Assembly (NCBI GenBank): GCA_046349395.1 | Contig: JAXMCK010000003.1 | Location: 372,001-436,000, forward strand | Reading direction: 5' to 3' | Origin: JAXMCK01 sp046349395 | Lineage (GTDB): Bacteria > Pseudomonadota > Alphaproteobacteria > Geminicoccales > Geminicoccaceae | DNA: 64,000 nucleotides | Shown: piece after piece, positions 7,739 through 16,203 of the stretch | Position numbering within the stretch: the stretch's first letter is position 1 | Layout of the letters: each line of letters starts with the position of its first letter | The notes under the pieces: model-generated | The model's database searches: none | The model's input: the letters and a program-made list of their open reading frames with translations, nothing else | Told to the model about the DNA's origin: nothing | Translations under genes and position numbers: made by a program

Positions 7739-9490
7739 TCAGTTCGCCACGATCACCTTGATCCGATGCGCACCCCATTTCCCCGTAGCATCCGTCACCC
7801 GCATCAAGAGCACGTGGACGCCGTTCGTGAGTTGGGTCGTATCCCAGCGATTGTGCTCGCCGTTGATGTGGTAGTGGCCGACGGTATTGCGGTCGGTGTA
7901 GCGCAGCACACCATCGACGTAGAACTGCGCCTTGACGGCGGGGCCCCGGGCGTCGCCGAAAAACTCGGCGTTTGTGCCGGACACGACATCGCCGTTGCGT
8001 GGTAGCGAGATCACGGCGCTCGGCGAGCCGGCGGGTCGATCGTTGTCCAGGGCGGTGGCGACAATGCGTGCCGCTGGGACGCCCGAAGCCGATAGGACGA
8101 TCGTTGCTCCATCGTCGTTGAAATCGTTGTCCTCCGCTGCGGCGATCGTGAGCGCTTTCGGCCTGTTCCAGTTGGACGGCGAGAAATCGAAGGAGGCGCG
8201 TGTCACCGTGACGCTCGGGTCGCTCAAGAGCCGGGCGACGCCGACGCGCAGGTTCGTCGCCGGCGCCTTGGCAAGTTGGACGGTGATCGTGCCGGTCTTG
8301 CCCTCGGCGACAGTCAAGATCTGTTTCGAGAGCACGATCGCCTGATCGGATATGCCCTGATAGCGGATGCGGCCAAGTCGACCGTTCGTTCTTTCGAGGT
8401 AGTAGAGGGCGCCGTCGGCTCCTGTGGCCAAGTCGACGGGTGCGTTGAGGCCCTCATGGAACAAGGTCGCCGTTGCCGGTGCGGACGGATCGATAGTGTA
8501 GATCCACCCCCCGCAGTAGTCGCTGAAGAAATAGCGTCCGATATAACTCTGTGGGAATGCGACGTTCGCAGGATTGTAGAACGCTCCGCCCGTGATGGCA
8601 CAACCCTTGGGCGTGCCCGTCGCATGCTGGTAGGCGAACAGCGGGTCGGCGTAGGCGGAATCCGTGGACGGCCCCTCTGCGGCAGGCCAGCCATAATTGC
8701 CACCGGCAGCAAGCCCGTCGACCTCCTCGAACGTGCTCTGGCCCACATCGTTGACGAAGACGCGGCTCGGGGCGGTCTGCACGGCGAATGTGAACGGATT
8801 GCGAAAGCCGACCGCCCAGATGGCACGGTTGGCGCCGCTCGGACTGCCCGTCACTCCGGGGAAGGTCGAAGGGTTGTCGGCCGGAATGGTGCCGTCCGCG
8901 TTGATGCGGAGCACCTTACCCTTCATCGTCGCAAGCGACTGGGCGTTGTTCGGATCCTGGTTGTCGCCGACGGTAATGTAGAGCTTGCCGTCAAGCCCGA
9001 AATGGATGGCTCCGCCATTATGGTGAGCCGAATCGGCGAGATCATCGAGATCGAAGACCGTAGCCACAGACCCGGCCGCAGCCACGTCCCCGTTCGCCGT
9101 CAGCCGCGTTATCCGGTTATGGGCCGGCGTACCCGGCACCGTGTGAAACACATACAGCCGGTGATTGCTGGGGAAGGCAGGGTCGAGCGTGATCCCGAGA
9201 AGCCCTCGCTCGCCCACGCCGTCGACCACGAGTGTTGCAAAGGGCGACGCGAGCAGTGCGCCGTTCTTGACGATCCTGATCGTGCCGCTCTGCTCCGTGA
9301 CGAACAAACGGCCGTCGGGAGCTGCAGCCATAGCTATCGGCTTGCTGAGACCCGTGACGACGGTCTCGTCGACGAATCCTGTCGGCAAAGCACACGCTGG
9401 CGCAGCATGCAGAGCTGCGCCGAAGAAAGCGATGGCTGCGAAAAAGCGGACAAAGCCGACGTTTCGGCGTCGGATTGGTGTTTTTTGCAT
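7739..9490 (-). CDS. Secreted PQQ-type sugar dehydrogenase (GSDH/sorbosone dehydrogenase fold) with C-terminal Ig-like region
   Basis: This 583-residue protein has an N-terminal signal peptide (hydrophobic to about residue 33, ending ACA). A six-bladed beta-propeller of the glucose/sorbosone dehydrogenase family follows to about residue 385. Family landmarks include PDGRLFVTEQ, GERGLLGITLDP, HNGGAIHFG, YITVGDNQDP and FRNPFTF. These proteins oxidise aldose sugars with pyrroloquinoline quinone in the periplasm, although many members have lost or never shown activity. Residues about 395-583 are beta-rich and look like Calx-beta and Ig-like repeats, probably for surface binding. The gene stands alone. 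Confidence 0.8.
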   Translation of the reverse strand: MQKTPIRRRNVGFVRFFAAIAFFGAALHAAPACALPTGFVDETVVTGLSKPIAMAAAPDGRLFVTEQSGTIRIVKNGALLASPFATLVVDGVGERGLLGITLDPAFPSNHRLYVFHTVPGTPAHNRITRLTANGDVAAAGSVATVFDLDDLADSAHHNGGAIHFGLDGKLYITVGDNQDPNNAQSLATMKGKVLRINADGTIPADNPSTFPGVTGSPSGANRAIWAVGFRNPFTFAVQTAPSRVFVNDVGQSTFEEVDGLAAGGNYGWPAAEGPSTDSAYADPLFAYQHATGTPKGCAITGGAFYNPANVAFPQSYIGRYFFSDYCGGWIYTIDPSAPATATLFHEGLNAPVDLATGADGALYYLERTNGRLGRIRYQGISDQAIVLSKQILTVAEGKTGTITVQLAKAPATNLRVGVARLLSDPSVTVTRASFDFSPSNWNRPKALTIAAAEDNDFNDDGATIVLSASGVPAARIVATALDNDRPAGSPSAVISLPRNGDVVSGTNAEFFGDARGPAVKAQFYVDGVLRYTDRNTVGHYHINGEHNRWDTTQLTNGVHVLLMRVTDATGKWGAHRIKVIVAN

Positions 9491-9557
9491 GACCGACTTG
9501 ACCCCTCACTATTGTGCGAGGTCTAGCGGTACATCAGCGAACTGGCGAGTGTCCGCG

Positions 9558-10559
9558 CTAGGCGCGTCGGCGACGGCGCTCGCGACTGCTATCGGGAGCG
9601 GGGGCCGCAACGACGGCCACCGGGCCCAGTTCGCGTTCAACCTGCGCGATGTCGGGCACGGGACCGCGCTCGCTCGAATCGAGGGCATGGCGCATCGCCG
9701 CCAGATGCTTTGCCGTGGTGCCGCAGCAGCCGCCGACGATGCCGGCTCCGGCGTCGCGGGCGAGGCGGGCATAGGCCGACATCAGCTCGACCGTGCCGCT
9801 GTAGCAGATGTGGCCGTCTCGATATTCCGGGATGCCGCAATTGCCCTTGGCGACGACGACCTCGGCCGGGGTCTTGGCGCCGGCGAAGTCGACCAGCGTT
9901 GCCAAGAGTTGGGCGGGGCCGACGCCGCAATTGGCACCATACGCTGTAGGCACCCGTGGCAACGTGCGGAAGAAGGCGACGGCCGCCTCTGGCGTCAGGC
10001 CCATCATGGTCCGACCGTTCGTGTCGAAGCTCATCGTCGTGACGACCGGTAGGCCGGTGGTCGACGCACCCTCGACAGCGGCCTCGACCTCCTCGGGAGC
10101 CGACATGGTCTCGATCCAGAGAACGTCGACTCCGCCCTCGGCGAGGGCGGCCGCCTGCTCGGCGAAGGCGGCAACGGCGTCGTCCTTCGTCATGCTGCCG
10201 AGGGGGACCAGCAACTCGCCCGTGGGGCCGATGGAGCCGGCGACGACGACTGGCCGGCCGGCGGTGTCGGCGACCTCACGGCAGAGCTTGGCGGCGGTAC
10301 GGTTCAGCTCGCCGACGCGGTCCTGGTGACCGTGCAGCTTCAGGCGGTAGCGGGTGCCGCCGAAGCTGTTGGTGAGGATGATGTCGGAGCCGGCTCCGAC
10401 GAAGCTGCGGTGGACGGCGGCCACGCGGTCCGGATGGTCGACATTCCAGATCTCGGGATTGTCGCCGGTCGTCAGGCCCAGCTCGAACAGGCCCGTACCC
10501 ATGCCGCCGTCGGCCAGGAGAACGCCCTTCTCGGCCAGGAGGCTTGCCAGATCCGTCAT
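9558..10559 (-). CDS. bmt: Homocysteine / betaine-homocysteine S-methyltransferase family enzyme
   Basis: This 333-residue enzyme transfers a methyl group from a donor such as glycine betaine or S-methylmethionine to homocysteine, forming methionine. The pattern is typical: LLADGGMGTGLFELG at the N-terminus, GSIGPTG near 115, YGANCGVG around 208 and GGCCGTT near 277. The Cys of GANCG and the CC pair bind the catalytic zinc. The C-terminus ends in a basic tail. The gene follows the DUF1289 gene after four bases, so the two form an operon. A betaine donor would link it to the methylated-amine genes at 24-32 kb, but that is inference. Confidence 0.82.
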   Translation of the reverse strand: MTDLASLLAEKGVLLADGGMGTGLFELGLTTGDNPEIWNVDHPDRVAAVHRSFVGAGSDIILTNSFGGTRYRLKLHGHQDRVGELNRTAAKLCREVADTAGRPVVVAGSIGPTGELLVPLGSMTKDDAVAAFAEQAAALAEGGVDVLWIETMSAPEEVEAAVEGASTTGLPVVTTMSFDTNGRTMMGLTPEAAVAFFRTLPRVPTAYGANCGVGPAQLLATLVDFAGAKTPAEVVVAKGNCGIPEYRDGHICYSGTVELMSAYARLARDAGAGIVGGCCGTTAKHLAAMRHALDSSERGPVPDIAQVERELGPVAVVAAPAPDSSRERRRRRA

Positions 10560-10563
10560 CGGT

Positions 10564-10797
10564 TCAACCTTCGAGTGCTGCGCGTCGGCGGGGCCGGCTG
10601 TCGGCGGGACTGGTGATGCCCATCGCCCGGCGCCGGGCCCGCAGGCGCTGGACGATCTCGAGCCGCTCCTCGTTGTCGGCGTAGGGCCAGCGCGCGATCT
10701 CCTGCGGAGCGCGCAGGCAGCCCTGGCAGAGGCGCGTGACCTCGTCGAGGCGGCAGATGCCCACGCAGGGCGAAGGGATGTCGGGCAAGCCGCTCAA
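10564..10797 (-). CDS. DUF1289 domain protein (four-cysteine Fe-S or zinc motif)
   Basis: This 77-residue protein has the DUF1289 signature SPCVGICRLDEVTRLCQGC, four cysteines spaced C-x3-C-x8-C-x2-C, suggesting metal binding. A basic helical tail follows (RLRARRRAMG). The start is a TTG, the only initiation codon near the N-terminus, and it has a strong GGAGAAGG ribosome site seven bases away. It sits directly upstream of the homocysteine methyltransferase gene. The function of the family is not established. Confidence 0.8.
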   Translation of the reverse strand: MSGLPDIPSPCVGICRLDEVTRLCQGCLRAPQEIARWPYADNEERLEIVQRLRARRRAMGITSPADSRPRRRAALEG

Positions 10798-10925
10798 GGG
10801 TGCCTTCTCCAGATCGGCGGCGGGTTGTAGCCGAGAGAACCACCCACCGAAAGCGCGGATGCGGCTTCGGCTGTTCCGCCAGCGCCCTGCGGCTTAGCAT
10901 ATGGTGCGGGTGGTGGGAGAAGCAC

Positions 10926-11897
10926 ATGGTGGACATCGGGGCCGACGATCGCGCGCGGGGTGCGGTATGGGGCCAGTTCGTCGGCGACGCGCTCTGTCTC
11001 GGCAGTCACTGGCACTACAATCTGGTCGAGCGCGATCGGCTTTATCCGCAGGGCGTGCAGGGCTTCGATGCGCCGGTGGAGGGGCACTACCATGCGGGCC
11101 GCAAGTCGGGGGAGCCGACGCATTACGGCGATGCAGCGCTGGTCCTGCTGCGCTCGCTCGTGGAGCGGGGCCAGCTCGACCACATCGACTACGGCTCGCG
11201 GTTCGTCGCCGAGTTCGACCGCGCCGACTACAAGGGCTACCGCGACAAGCCGACCCTGCTGACGATCCAGGCCTACAAGGACTGGGTGGCGGCGAAGGCG
11301 GCGGCCGATTTCGACCATCAACAGGGGGCCGACGACCAGCAGACCGTGACTATGTCGCGGCTGCCCCCCGTCGTCGTGCGGCATCGGGACGATCCGGGCC
11401 TGGATAGGGTCGTCGAGCGTGCGGTGCGGGTGTGCCAGAACAACGACCGCACGGTCTTCTTCCACCAGATCTTCGCCCGGGTGCTGGCGCGTGTGCTGAA
11501 CGGCGAGCCTCTCCGGGAGGCGATCGAGACGACGATCGGTGCTGCGCCCGGCGAGCATGCCGACGAAGCGCGCAAGTTTCTGGGCGACGCAAAGGCGACG
11601 CAGAAGCTTTCGGCGATCGACGCCGCCGGCGCCTTCGGCCGGTCGTGCTACCTGACCAACACCTTCCCCTGCCTGCTGCACGCGGCCCTGAAGCACGGCG
11701 ACGATCCGGCGACGGCACTGATCGAGACGGCCCGGGCGGGCGGCGACAATGCGAGTCGGGCGGCCGCACTCGGCGCCTGGGTCGGGGCGGCGAACGGAGT
11801 GCAGGCGATCCCGGCCGAGTGGCGGGACCGGCTGGCGCGGAGGAAGGAGATCGGCGAGTTGACCGAGGACCTGATCGCGGACATGCGCACCGGGTGA
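10926..11897 (+). CDS. ADP-ribosylglycohydrolase family protein (J1-crystallin / SelJ-like)
   Basis: This 323-residue all-helical protein belongs to the ADP-ribosylglycohydrolase superfamily. The N-terminus reads GAVWGQFVGDALCLGSHWHYN, then THYGDAALV near residue 72 and GGDNASRAAALGAWVGA near 285. The last motif is where DraG/ARH enzymes bind Mg ions, although GDNASR replaces the common GDTDT. That pattern is the one seen in J1-crystallins and selenoprotein J, so classical ADP-ribosyl-arginine hydrolysis is uncertain. I chose the ATG giving MVDIGADD; the frame extends upstream to 10800 without family similarity. It is coupled to the next gene by a GTGA overlap. Confidence 0.78.
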   Translation: MVDIGADDRARGAVWGQFVGDALCLGSHWHYNLVERDRLYPQGVQGFDAPVEGHYHAGRKSGEPTHYGDAALVLLRSLVERGQLDHIDYGSRFVAEFDRADYKGYRDKPTLLTIQAYKDWVAAKAAADFDHQQGADDQQTVTMSRLPPVVVRHRDDPGLDRVVERAVRVCQNNDRTVFFHQIFARVLARVLNGEPLREAIETTIGAAPGEHADEARKFLGDAKATQKLSAIDAAGAFGRSCYLTNTFPCLLHAALKHGDDPATALIETARAGGDNASRAAALGAWVGAANGVQAIPAEWRDRLARRKEIGELTEDLIADMRTG

Positions 11898-12628
11898 GAG
11901 ACGAGGACATCGTCGCCGACAACTACCGCGCGTTGGGTGCGGTCCTTGTCGCGGCGAGCCTCGACGAGATGCGGGCTTTCGACGTCGTCGACCGGTTGGT
12001 CGAGCTGGCGCAGGTGGGCCTGTTGCCGCTCGGTCAGGGTTCGCAGGCGTTGCGGCTGCTGGACGCCTGGTGGCGCCGAGAGCCGGACCGGCTGAACGAG
12101 GCCGAGCGGCGCGAGGTCTACCGACGTGTCCTCGGCAGGCCGGATGGCAATTCCGAATTCGATGGGATTTGGCGCCGGTTCATCGTAGCCGTCATCCAGA
12201 CAAGCACCGATGAGTTGAGGGCTGCGGCCGAGAACCTCCGCAGCAACATCGCCGTCCATCTGACCGTGACGGACCGCGCGGTAGCTGTCCGTCTGCGGGA
12301 CGAGATCGAGCGCCTCTTCGAGGTGCTGTCTGAGCCGGACCTCCGGAACGACTTTGCGGTGGACGGTACCTGGGAACTGATCGAGCGGATCGCTCTACAG
12401 GATCTCGGTGGGATTCTTGTCGGGCCGCTGCGCACGCGGGCCGCGTGCGAGTCCGTCATCACCGCTTGGCTGGCCGCGAATGAGGGACGGCTCAGCGCAG
12501 GTGGCGCGATCGATCCGAAAGCGCCCCGGCCTGCCTGGCCGCCCGCAGATCTCGGACACCCCTCGGACGGCGATCTCGTCAGTGCGTGCGAGGCGTGGCT
12601 CGCCTCTCAGGTGCCTGTGGAACCCTGA
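11894..12628 (+). CDS. Unknown soluble protein coupled to the ADP-ribosylglycohydrolase
   Basis: This 244-residue protein starts at a GTG that overlaps the upstream stop (GTGA), giving MRDEDIVADNYRALGAV. It is acidic and helical, without signal peptide or membrane segments. Runs such as SLDEMRAFDVVDRLVELAQVG and LRDEIERLFEVLSE suggest a helical-bundle fold. I do not recognise the family. The tight coupling implies a shared job with the glycohydrolase, perhaps as substrate or regulator. Its last 22 bases overlap the end of the convergent rsmD gene. Confidence 0.65.
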   Translation: MRDEDIVADNYRALGAVLVAASLDEMRAFDVVDRLVELAQVGLLPLGQGSQALRLLDAWWRREPDRLNEAERREVYRRVLGRPDGNSEFDGIWRRFIVAVIQTSTDELRAAAENLRSNIAVHLTVTDRAVAVRLRDEIERLFEVLSEPDLRNDFAVDGTWELIERIALQDLGGILVGPLRTRAACESVITAWLAANEGRLSAGGAIDPKAPRPAWPPADLGHPSDGDLVSACEAWLASQVPVEP

Positions 12629-13167
12629 TCGCCGACGAAGCGCAGGAAGACGAGCCGGGCGGCGCCGTAGCGGCGCTCGTCCTCGAACTCGTAGCCGGGG
12701 GGTAGCTCCAGCGTCTCGTCGGCGCCGATCTCGCAGATCACGCGGGCGTCCTGGGCGAGCCAGCCGCGGGCGAGGCTGTTCAGCGCCGGGACGGTGAGGC
12801 CCTGGCGGTAGGGCGGATCGAGCACCGCAATGTCCGCCGGCTGGCGGGCCCGGCCGAGGCGGGTGGCGTCGGTGGCGAGGACCTCGGCGGTCTCGCCGAG
12901 GGTCTCCAGATTGTGCCGGATGGCGGCGACGGCCTGCGGGTCGCGCTCGATCAGGACGGCACTAGCGGCACCGCGGGAGAGGGCTTCCAGGGCATGGGCG
13001 CCGGTGCCGGCGAAGACATCGAGGAATCGGGCGCCGCGCAAGGGCGGCTCGCCGTGCTCCAGGCGGCTGAACAGGGCCTCGCGGGCGCGGTCGCTGGTCG
13101 GGCGAACGGCGAGGCCCTTGGGGGCGACGAGCCGGCGGCCGCGGTGGCGGCCGGCGACGATGCGCAT
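12607..13167 (-). CDS. rsmD: 16S rRNA (guanine966-N2)-methyltransferase
   Basis: RsmD methylates guanine 966 of 16S rRNA in the 30S subunit, using S-adenosylmethionine. This 186-residue protein starts MRIVAGRHRGRRL and has PTSDRAREALFSRL at about 23-36. It contains the SAM-binding FLDVFAGTGAHALEALSRGA and the catalytic NPPY-type motif LDPPYRQG near residue 116. Length and all motifs fit the family. Its ATG overlaps the rluB stop by one base (TGATG), so the two are translationally coupled. Confidence 0.92.
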   Translation of the reverse strand: MRIVAGRHRGRRLVAPKGLAVRPTSDRAREALFSRLEHGEPPLRGARFLDVFAGTGAHALEALSRGAASAVLIERDPQAVAAIRHNLETLGETAEVLATDATRLGRARQPADIAVLDPPYRQGLTVPALNSLARGWLAQDARVICEIGADETLELPPGYEFEDERRYGAARLVFLRFVGDQGSTGT

Positions 13168-13922
13168 CAGCGGCGCCGGGCGGGGGCGGAGGACTTCGCC
13201 AGCAGCGAGCCCATCTGCTCCTTGAGCACCTTGCCCTTCACCTCCTCGATCGCGCGTTTGGGCAGTGCACCGAGTTGAAAGGGTCCGTAGGCGGTGCGGA
13301 TCAGGCGGTTCACGTCGAGGCCGACGGCGTTGAGTATCTTGCGGACCTCGCGGTTCTTGCCTTCGCGCAGGGCGACGAGGAGCCAGACATTGTCGCCCTG
13401 GACCCGGTCCAGCTGAGCCTGGACGGGGCCGTAGGAAACGCCTTCGACGGTGATGCCCTTGGCCAGATCCTGCAATCGACGCTCGTCCACCGAGCCGAAG
13501 GCGCGGACCCGGTAGCGGCGCAGCCAGCCGGTGGAAGGCAGCTCCAGGGTGCGCTTCAGGGCACCGTCGTTGGTCAGGAGCAGAAGGCCCTCGGAGTTGA
13601 GGTCCAGGCGGCCGACCGGCATGAGGCGCGGCAGATCCGGCGGCAGATTGTCGTAGATGGTGGGCCGGCCCTCGGGATCGCTTGAGGTCGTGAGCAGGCC
13701 CTTCGGCTTGTGGTAGCGGAAGAGGCGCGCCGGCTCGGCGGCGGGCAGGGCCTTGCCGTCGACCTGGATGCGCTGGCCGGGGCGGACGTTGAAGGCCGGT
13801 GAGTCGAGGACGCGGCCGTCGACCGTGACACGACCGGAGAGCACCCAGGTCTCGGCCTCGCGCCGGGAACACAAGCCGGCGCGGGCCATCACCTTGGCGA
13901 TACGCTCGCCTTCCTCGCTCAC
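13167..13922 (-). CDS. rluB: RluB/RsuA-family rRNA pseudouridine synthase
   Basis: This 251-residue enzyme isomerises uridine to pseudouridine in ribosomal RNA. An N-terminal S4 RNA-binding domain (ERIAKVMARAGLCSRREAE, then SGRVTVDGRV) precedes the catalytic domain. The catalytic aspartate is in PVGRLDLNSEGLLLLTNDG, near residue 107, and EGKNREVRKILNAVG lies near 205. The start is a GTG inside a GTGA overlap with the stop of the amidotransferase gene. It forms a coupled run with the amidotransferase upstream and rsmD downstream. Strict assignment to RluB rather than RsuA rests on overall resemblance. Confidence 0.88.
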   Translation of the reverse strand: MSEEGERIAKVMARAGLCSRREAETWVLSGRVTVDGRVLDSPAFNVRPGQRIQVDGKALPAAEPARLFRYHKPKGLLTTSSDPEGRPTIYDNLPPDLPRLMPVGRLDLNSEGLLLLTNDGALKRTLELPSTGWLRRYRVRAFGSVDERRLQDLAKGITVEGVSYGPVQAQLDRVQGDNVWLLVALREGKNREVRKILNAVGLDVNRLIRTAYGPFQLGALPKRAIEEVKGKVLKEQMGSLLAKSSAPARRR

Positions 13923-14650
13923 CGGGCTGCGGCCGCGGCCACGAACGCCTTCAGGATGGCGGTGTCGCCGGGGCTGACCTCGTATTCGGGATGCCACTGC
14001 ACGCCGAGGCAGAAGCGACGGCGCGGGTCCTCGATGGCCTCGATGACTCCGTCGGGTGCCGTGCCGCTGACGACGATGCCGGGGCCGACGCGCTCGGCTG
14101 CCTGATGGTGGCCGCTGTTGACGGCGAGGCGCTCGGCTCTGGCGACGCGGTGCAGCAGCGTGCCGGGGACCACAATGACGTCGTGGCCGGGCTCGGTGCG
14201 CGGGTTCGGCTGCTCGTGCGCCAGCGCCTCGGGAACGGCGTCCGGGATGTGCTGGATGAGGGTGCCGCCGAGGATGACATTGAGCAGTTGCTGGCCGCCG
14301 CAGATGCCGAGGATCGGCAGGTCGCGCTCGACGGCACCGCGCGTGATCGCCCACTCGAAGCGGGTGCGCCGCTCCTTCAGCGTCACCGTGGGGTGCTTCT
14401 CGGCAGCCCCGTAGAGCGAGGGGTCGATGTCGAAGGCGCCGCCGGTCACGACGAGGCCGTCGATCATGTCGAGATAGGTCGCGGCGAGATCGGGCTCGTG
14501 CGGCAGGGCGATCGGCGTGCCGCCGGCGGCCGCGATCGAGTCGCAATAGTTCTCGCGCAGCGCGTACCAGGGCAGCTTCGAGTAGCCGCCGGCCGGCTCG
14601 CTGTCCAAGGTCACGCCGATGATGGGGCGTCGGTCGGTGCTGGTCGTCAT
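13919..14650 (-). CDS. Class I glutamine amidotransferase-like peptidase C26 (PuuD-type)
   Basis: This 243-residue hydrolase resembles gamma-glutamyl-gamma-aminobutyrate hydrolase (PuuD) of putrescine degradation. The nucleophilic cysteine lies in GICGGQQLLNV, with His and Glu in WHPEY near the C-terminus, completing the triad. VVTGGAFDIDPSLYG near residue 75 is typical of peptidase C26. No other puu genes lie here, so the substrate is unproven. I start at the ATG giving MTTSTDRRP; the frame is open further upstream without similarity. It heads a coupled three-gene run with rluB and rsmD. Confidence 0.8.
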   Translation of the reverse strand: MTTSTDRRPIIGVTLDSEPAGGYSKLPWYALRENYCDSIAAAGGTPIALPHEPDLAATYLDMIDGLVVTGGAFDIDPSLYGAAEKHPTVTLKERRTRFEWAITRGAVERDLPILGICGGQQLLNVILGGTLIQHIPDAVPEALAHEQPNPRTEPGHDVIVVPGTLLHRVARAERLAVNSGHHQAAERVGPGIVVSGTAPDGVIEAIEDPRRRFCLGVQWHPEYEVSPGDTAILKAFVAAAAAR

Positions 14651-14703
14651 GATGCGGGAGAGGTAGGGGACGGCGGAACGGGGCGCAAGCGAAGGGCCGG
14701 TGC

Positions 14704-15399
14704 ATGCTGGAAGCGGTTTCCGCACAGTTCGGCTGGCCCGACATCGTCGCCCCGCTGTTCCTGCTGCTCTGCTGGGGTGGCTATGCCGGCTGGGCGGAGC
14801 ACCATCCGAGCTCGCTCATGGCCCGCATCCACGACTACCGGGCCCGGTGGATGCGCCGGATGCTGGCGCGCGACCCGCGCATCATCGACATCCAGGTGGT
14901 GCAGATCCTGACCAGCAACATCGCCTTCTTCTCCTCGAGTGCGGTGCTGATCGTCGGCGGCTGCCTCGCCGTGCTGGGGGCCCGCGAAGAAGCGATGGCG
15001 GTGCTGCAGGACGTGCCCTTCGTCGTGCACACGCCACCCCTGCTGTGGAAGCTGAAGCTGGGGCTGATGATCCTCGTCTTCGTCTATGCGTTCTTCAAGT
15101 TCACCTGGGCGATCCGCCAGTTCAACTATGTGGCGATCATGATCGGTGCGGCACCGCCGCCGGCCGAGGCTGAGACACCCGACGCCATCGCCTTCGCCGA
15201 CCGGGCGGCCCGCATGGCGACGGCCTCGGCGGCCAACTTCAACAACGCGATGCGCGCATTCTACTTCGGGCTGGCGATCCTCGCCTGGTTCATCCAGCCT
15301 TGGCTGTTCATCCTGCTGACGGCCTATGTGGTGCTGATCGTCTGGCGCCGCGAGTTCCGCTCCGAGGCGTTGGGGCTGCTGCCGCCGCTGGCGGATTAG
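14704..15399 (+). CDS. DUF599 membrane protein
   Basis: This 231-residue inner-membrane protein matches DUF599. Four hydrophobic helices are visible, near residues 13-30, 70-92, 116-136 and 187-225. MARIHDYRARWMRRML lies near residue 39 and the longest hydrophilic stretch, near 150-180, faces the same side as the loops. Function is unknown. The gene runs opposite to the PuuD-type gene across a 53-base divergent gap. Its stop overlaps the stop of the convergent GST gene by four bases. Confidence 0.78.
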   Translation: MLEAVSAQFGWPDIVAPLFLLLCWGGYAGWAEHHPSSLMARIHDYRARWMRRMLARDPRIIDIQVVQILTSNIAFFSSSAVLIVGGCLAVLGAREEAMAVLQDVPFVVHTPPLLWKLKLGLMILVFVYAFFKFTWAIRQFNYVAIMIGAAPPPAEAETPDAIAFADRAARMATASAANFNNAMRAFYFGLAILAWFIQPWLFILLTAYVVLIVWRREFRSEALGLLPPLAD

Positions 15400-16151
15400 C
15401 GCTCCGCTTCGAGGCCCTGCTCCATCGTTTCGCACCAGGTGACGAGGTTGGGGTAGCCGAGCGCGATCCGCTTCAACTCGGTCTCGACCGGGACCATGAT
15501 GATGTTGGCGAGGAAGCCGTAGGCCACGGCATCGATCGTGGTCAGCCGCTCGCCCATGAAGAAGGGGCGGTCGCCCAGGAGCACTGCCGCCGCTTCGATG
15601 TCGGCGGTACCGGCGGCGTAGATCTCGGCGGGTGAATGGCGGCCGATTCCCTGCTCGACCAGGAACTTGCGGATCTTGCGCCGCATCCAGGCCTGGGCCG
15701 GCGGGCGCAGCGGGGCCGGCATGGCGGCGAAGTAGCCGGGGCCGACGGTGGCCCAACCCTCCTCGTCGACCCAGCGGCTCCAGGACAGGACATAATAGAG
15801 GTGGTCTTCGAACAGCCGCTGCAGGGCCAGCGCCTGCGCCATGTCGCGGGCCGAAAGGCCGGCATCGGGGTCGATCCCGCGCGAGGTCTTCAGATACTCG
15901 ATGATCAGGGTCGAATCGCCGATCGAGCGCCCGCCGTCGACGATGTAGGGCATCTTGCCCTTGGGTGCGCGGCCCAGCTGCATGCTCTCGACGCTGGTGT
16001 AGGGGATCTCGGCGAGGCGCAGCCACGCTTCGAGCTTCAGCGTGAACGGACTGACGTTCCGCCCCCAGACCTTAGGAAACTGGACGAGCGTCACGGGCTC
16101 GATGGCATGCGCTGCGGGCGCTTCCGCAGGCAGGGTGGCGACGCTCATCAT
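15396..16151 (-). CDS. Glutathione S-transferase-fold protein, FAXC/metaxin type
   Basis: This 251-residue soluble protein has a thioredoxin-like N-terminal domain (residues about 20-100; FPKVWGRNVSPFTLKLEAWLRLAEIPY and GKMPYIVDGG, DSTLIIEYL) and a helical C-terminal domain. LTTIDAVAYGFLANII near 205 is typical of the FAXC/metaxin-like subgroup rather than classical detoxifying GSTs. The catalytic residue of classical GSTs is not obvious. A second, related copy lies at 58505-59197 beside the mesaconyl-CoA genes. The first of two adjacent ATG codons is used. Confidence 0.75.
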   Translation of the reverse strand: MMSVATLPAEAPAAHAIEPVTLVQFPKVWGRNVSPFTLKLEAWLRLAEIPYTSVESMQLGRAPKGKMPYIVDGGRSIGDSTLIIEYLKTSRGIDPDAGLSARDMAQALALQRLFEDHLYYVLSWSRWVDEEGWATVGPGYFAAMPAPLRPPAQAWMRRKIRKFLVEQGIGRHSPAEIYAAGTADIEAAAVLLGDRPFFMGERLTTIDAVAYGFLANIIMVPVETELKRIALGYPNLVTWCETMEQGLEAER

Positions 16152-16203
16152 GGCGAACCCTTAGGTCAGCCGGCAGGCGCCAGCAAGGAAACTGGCGGTA
16201 CGG

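Noticed and set aside
12607..14744. Long merged minus-strand frames over rsmD, rluB and the amidotransferase
   Set aside because: Family N-termini and the GTGA/TGATG junctions show three separate genes.
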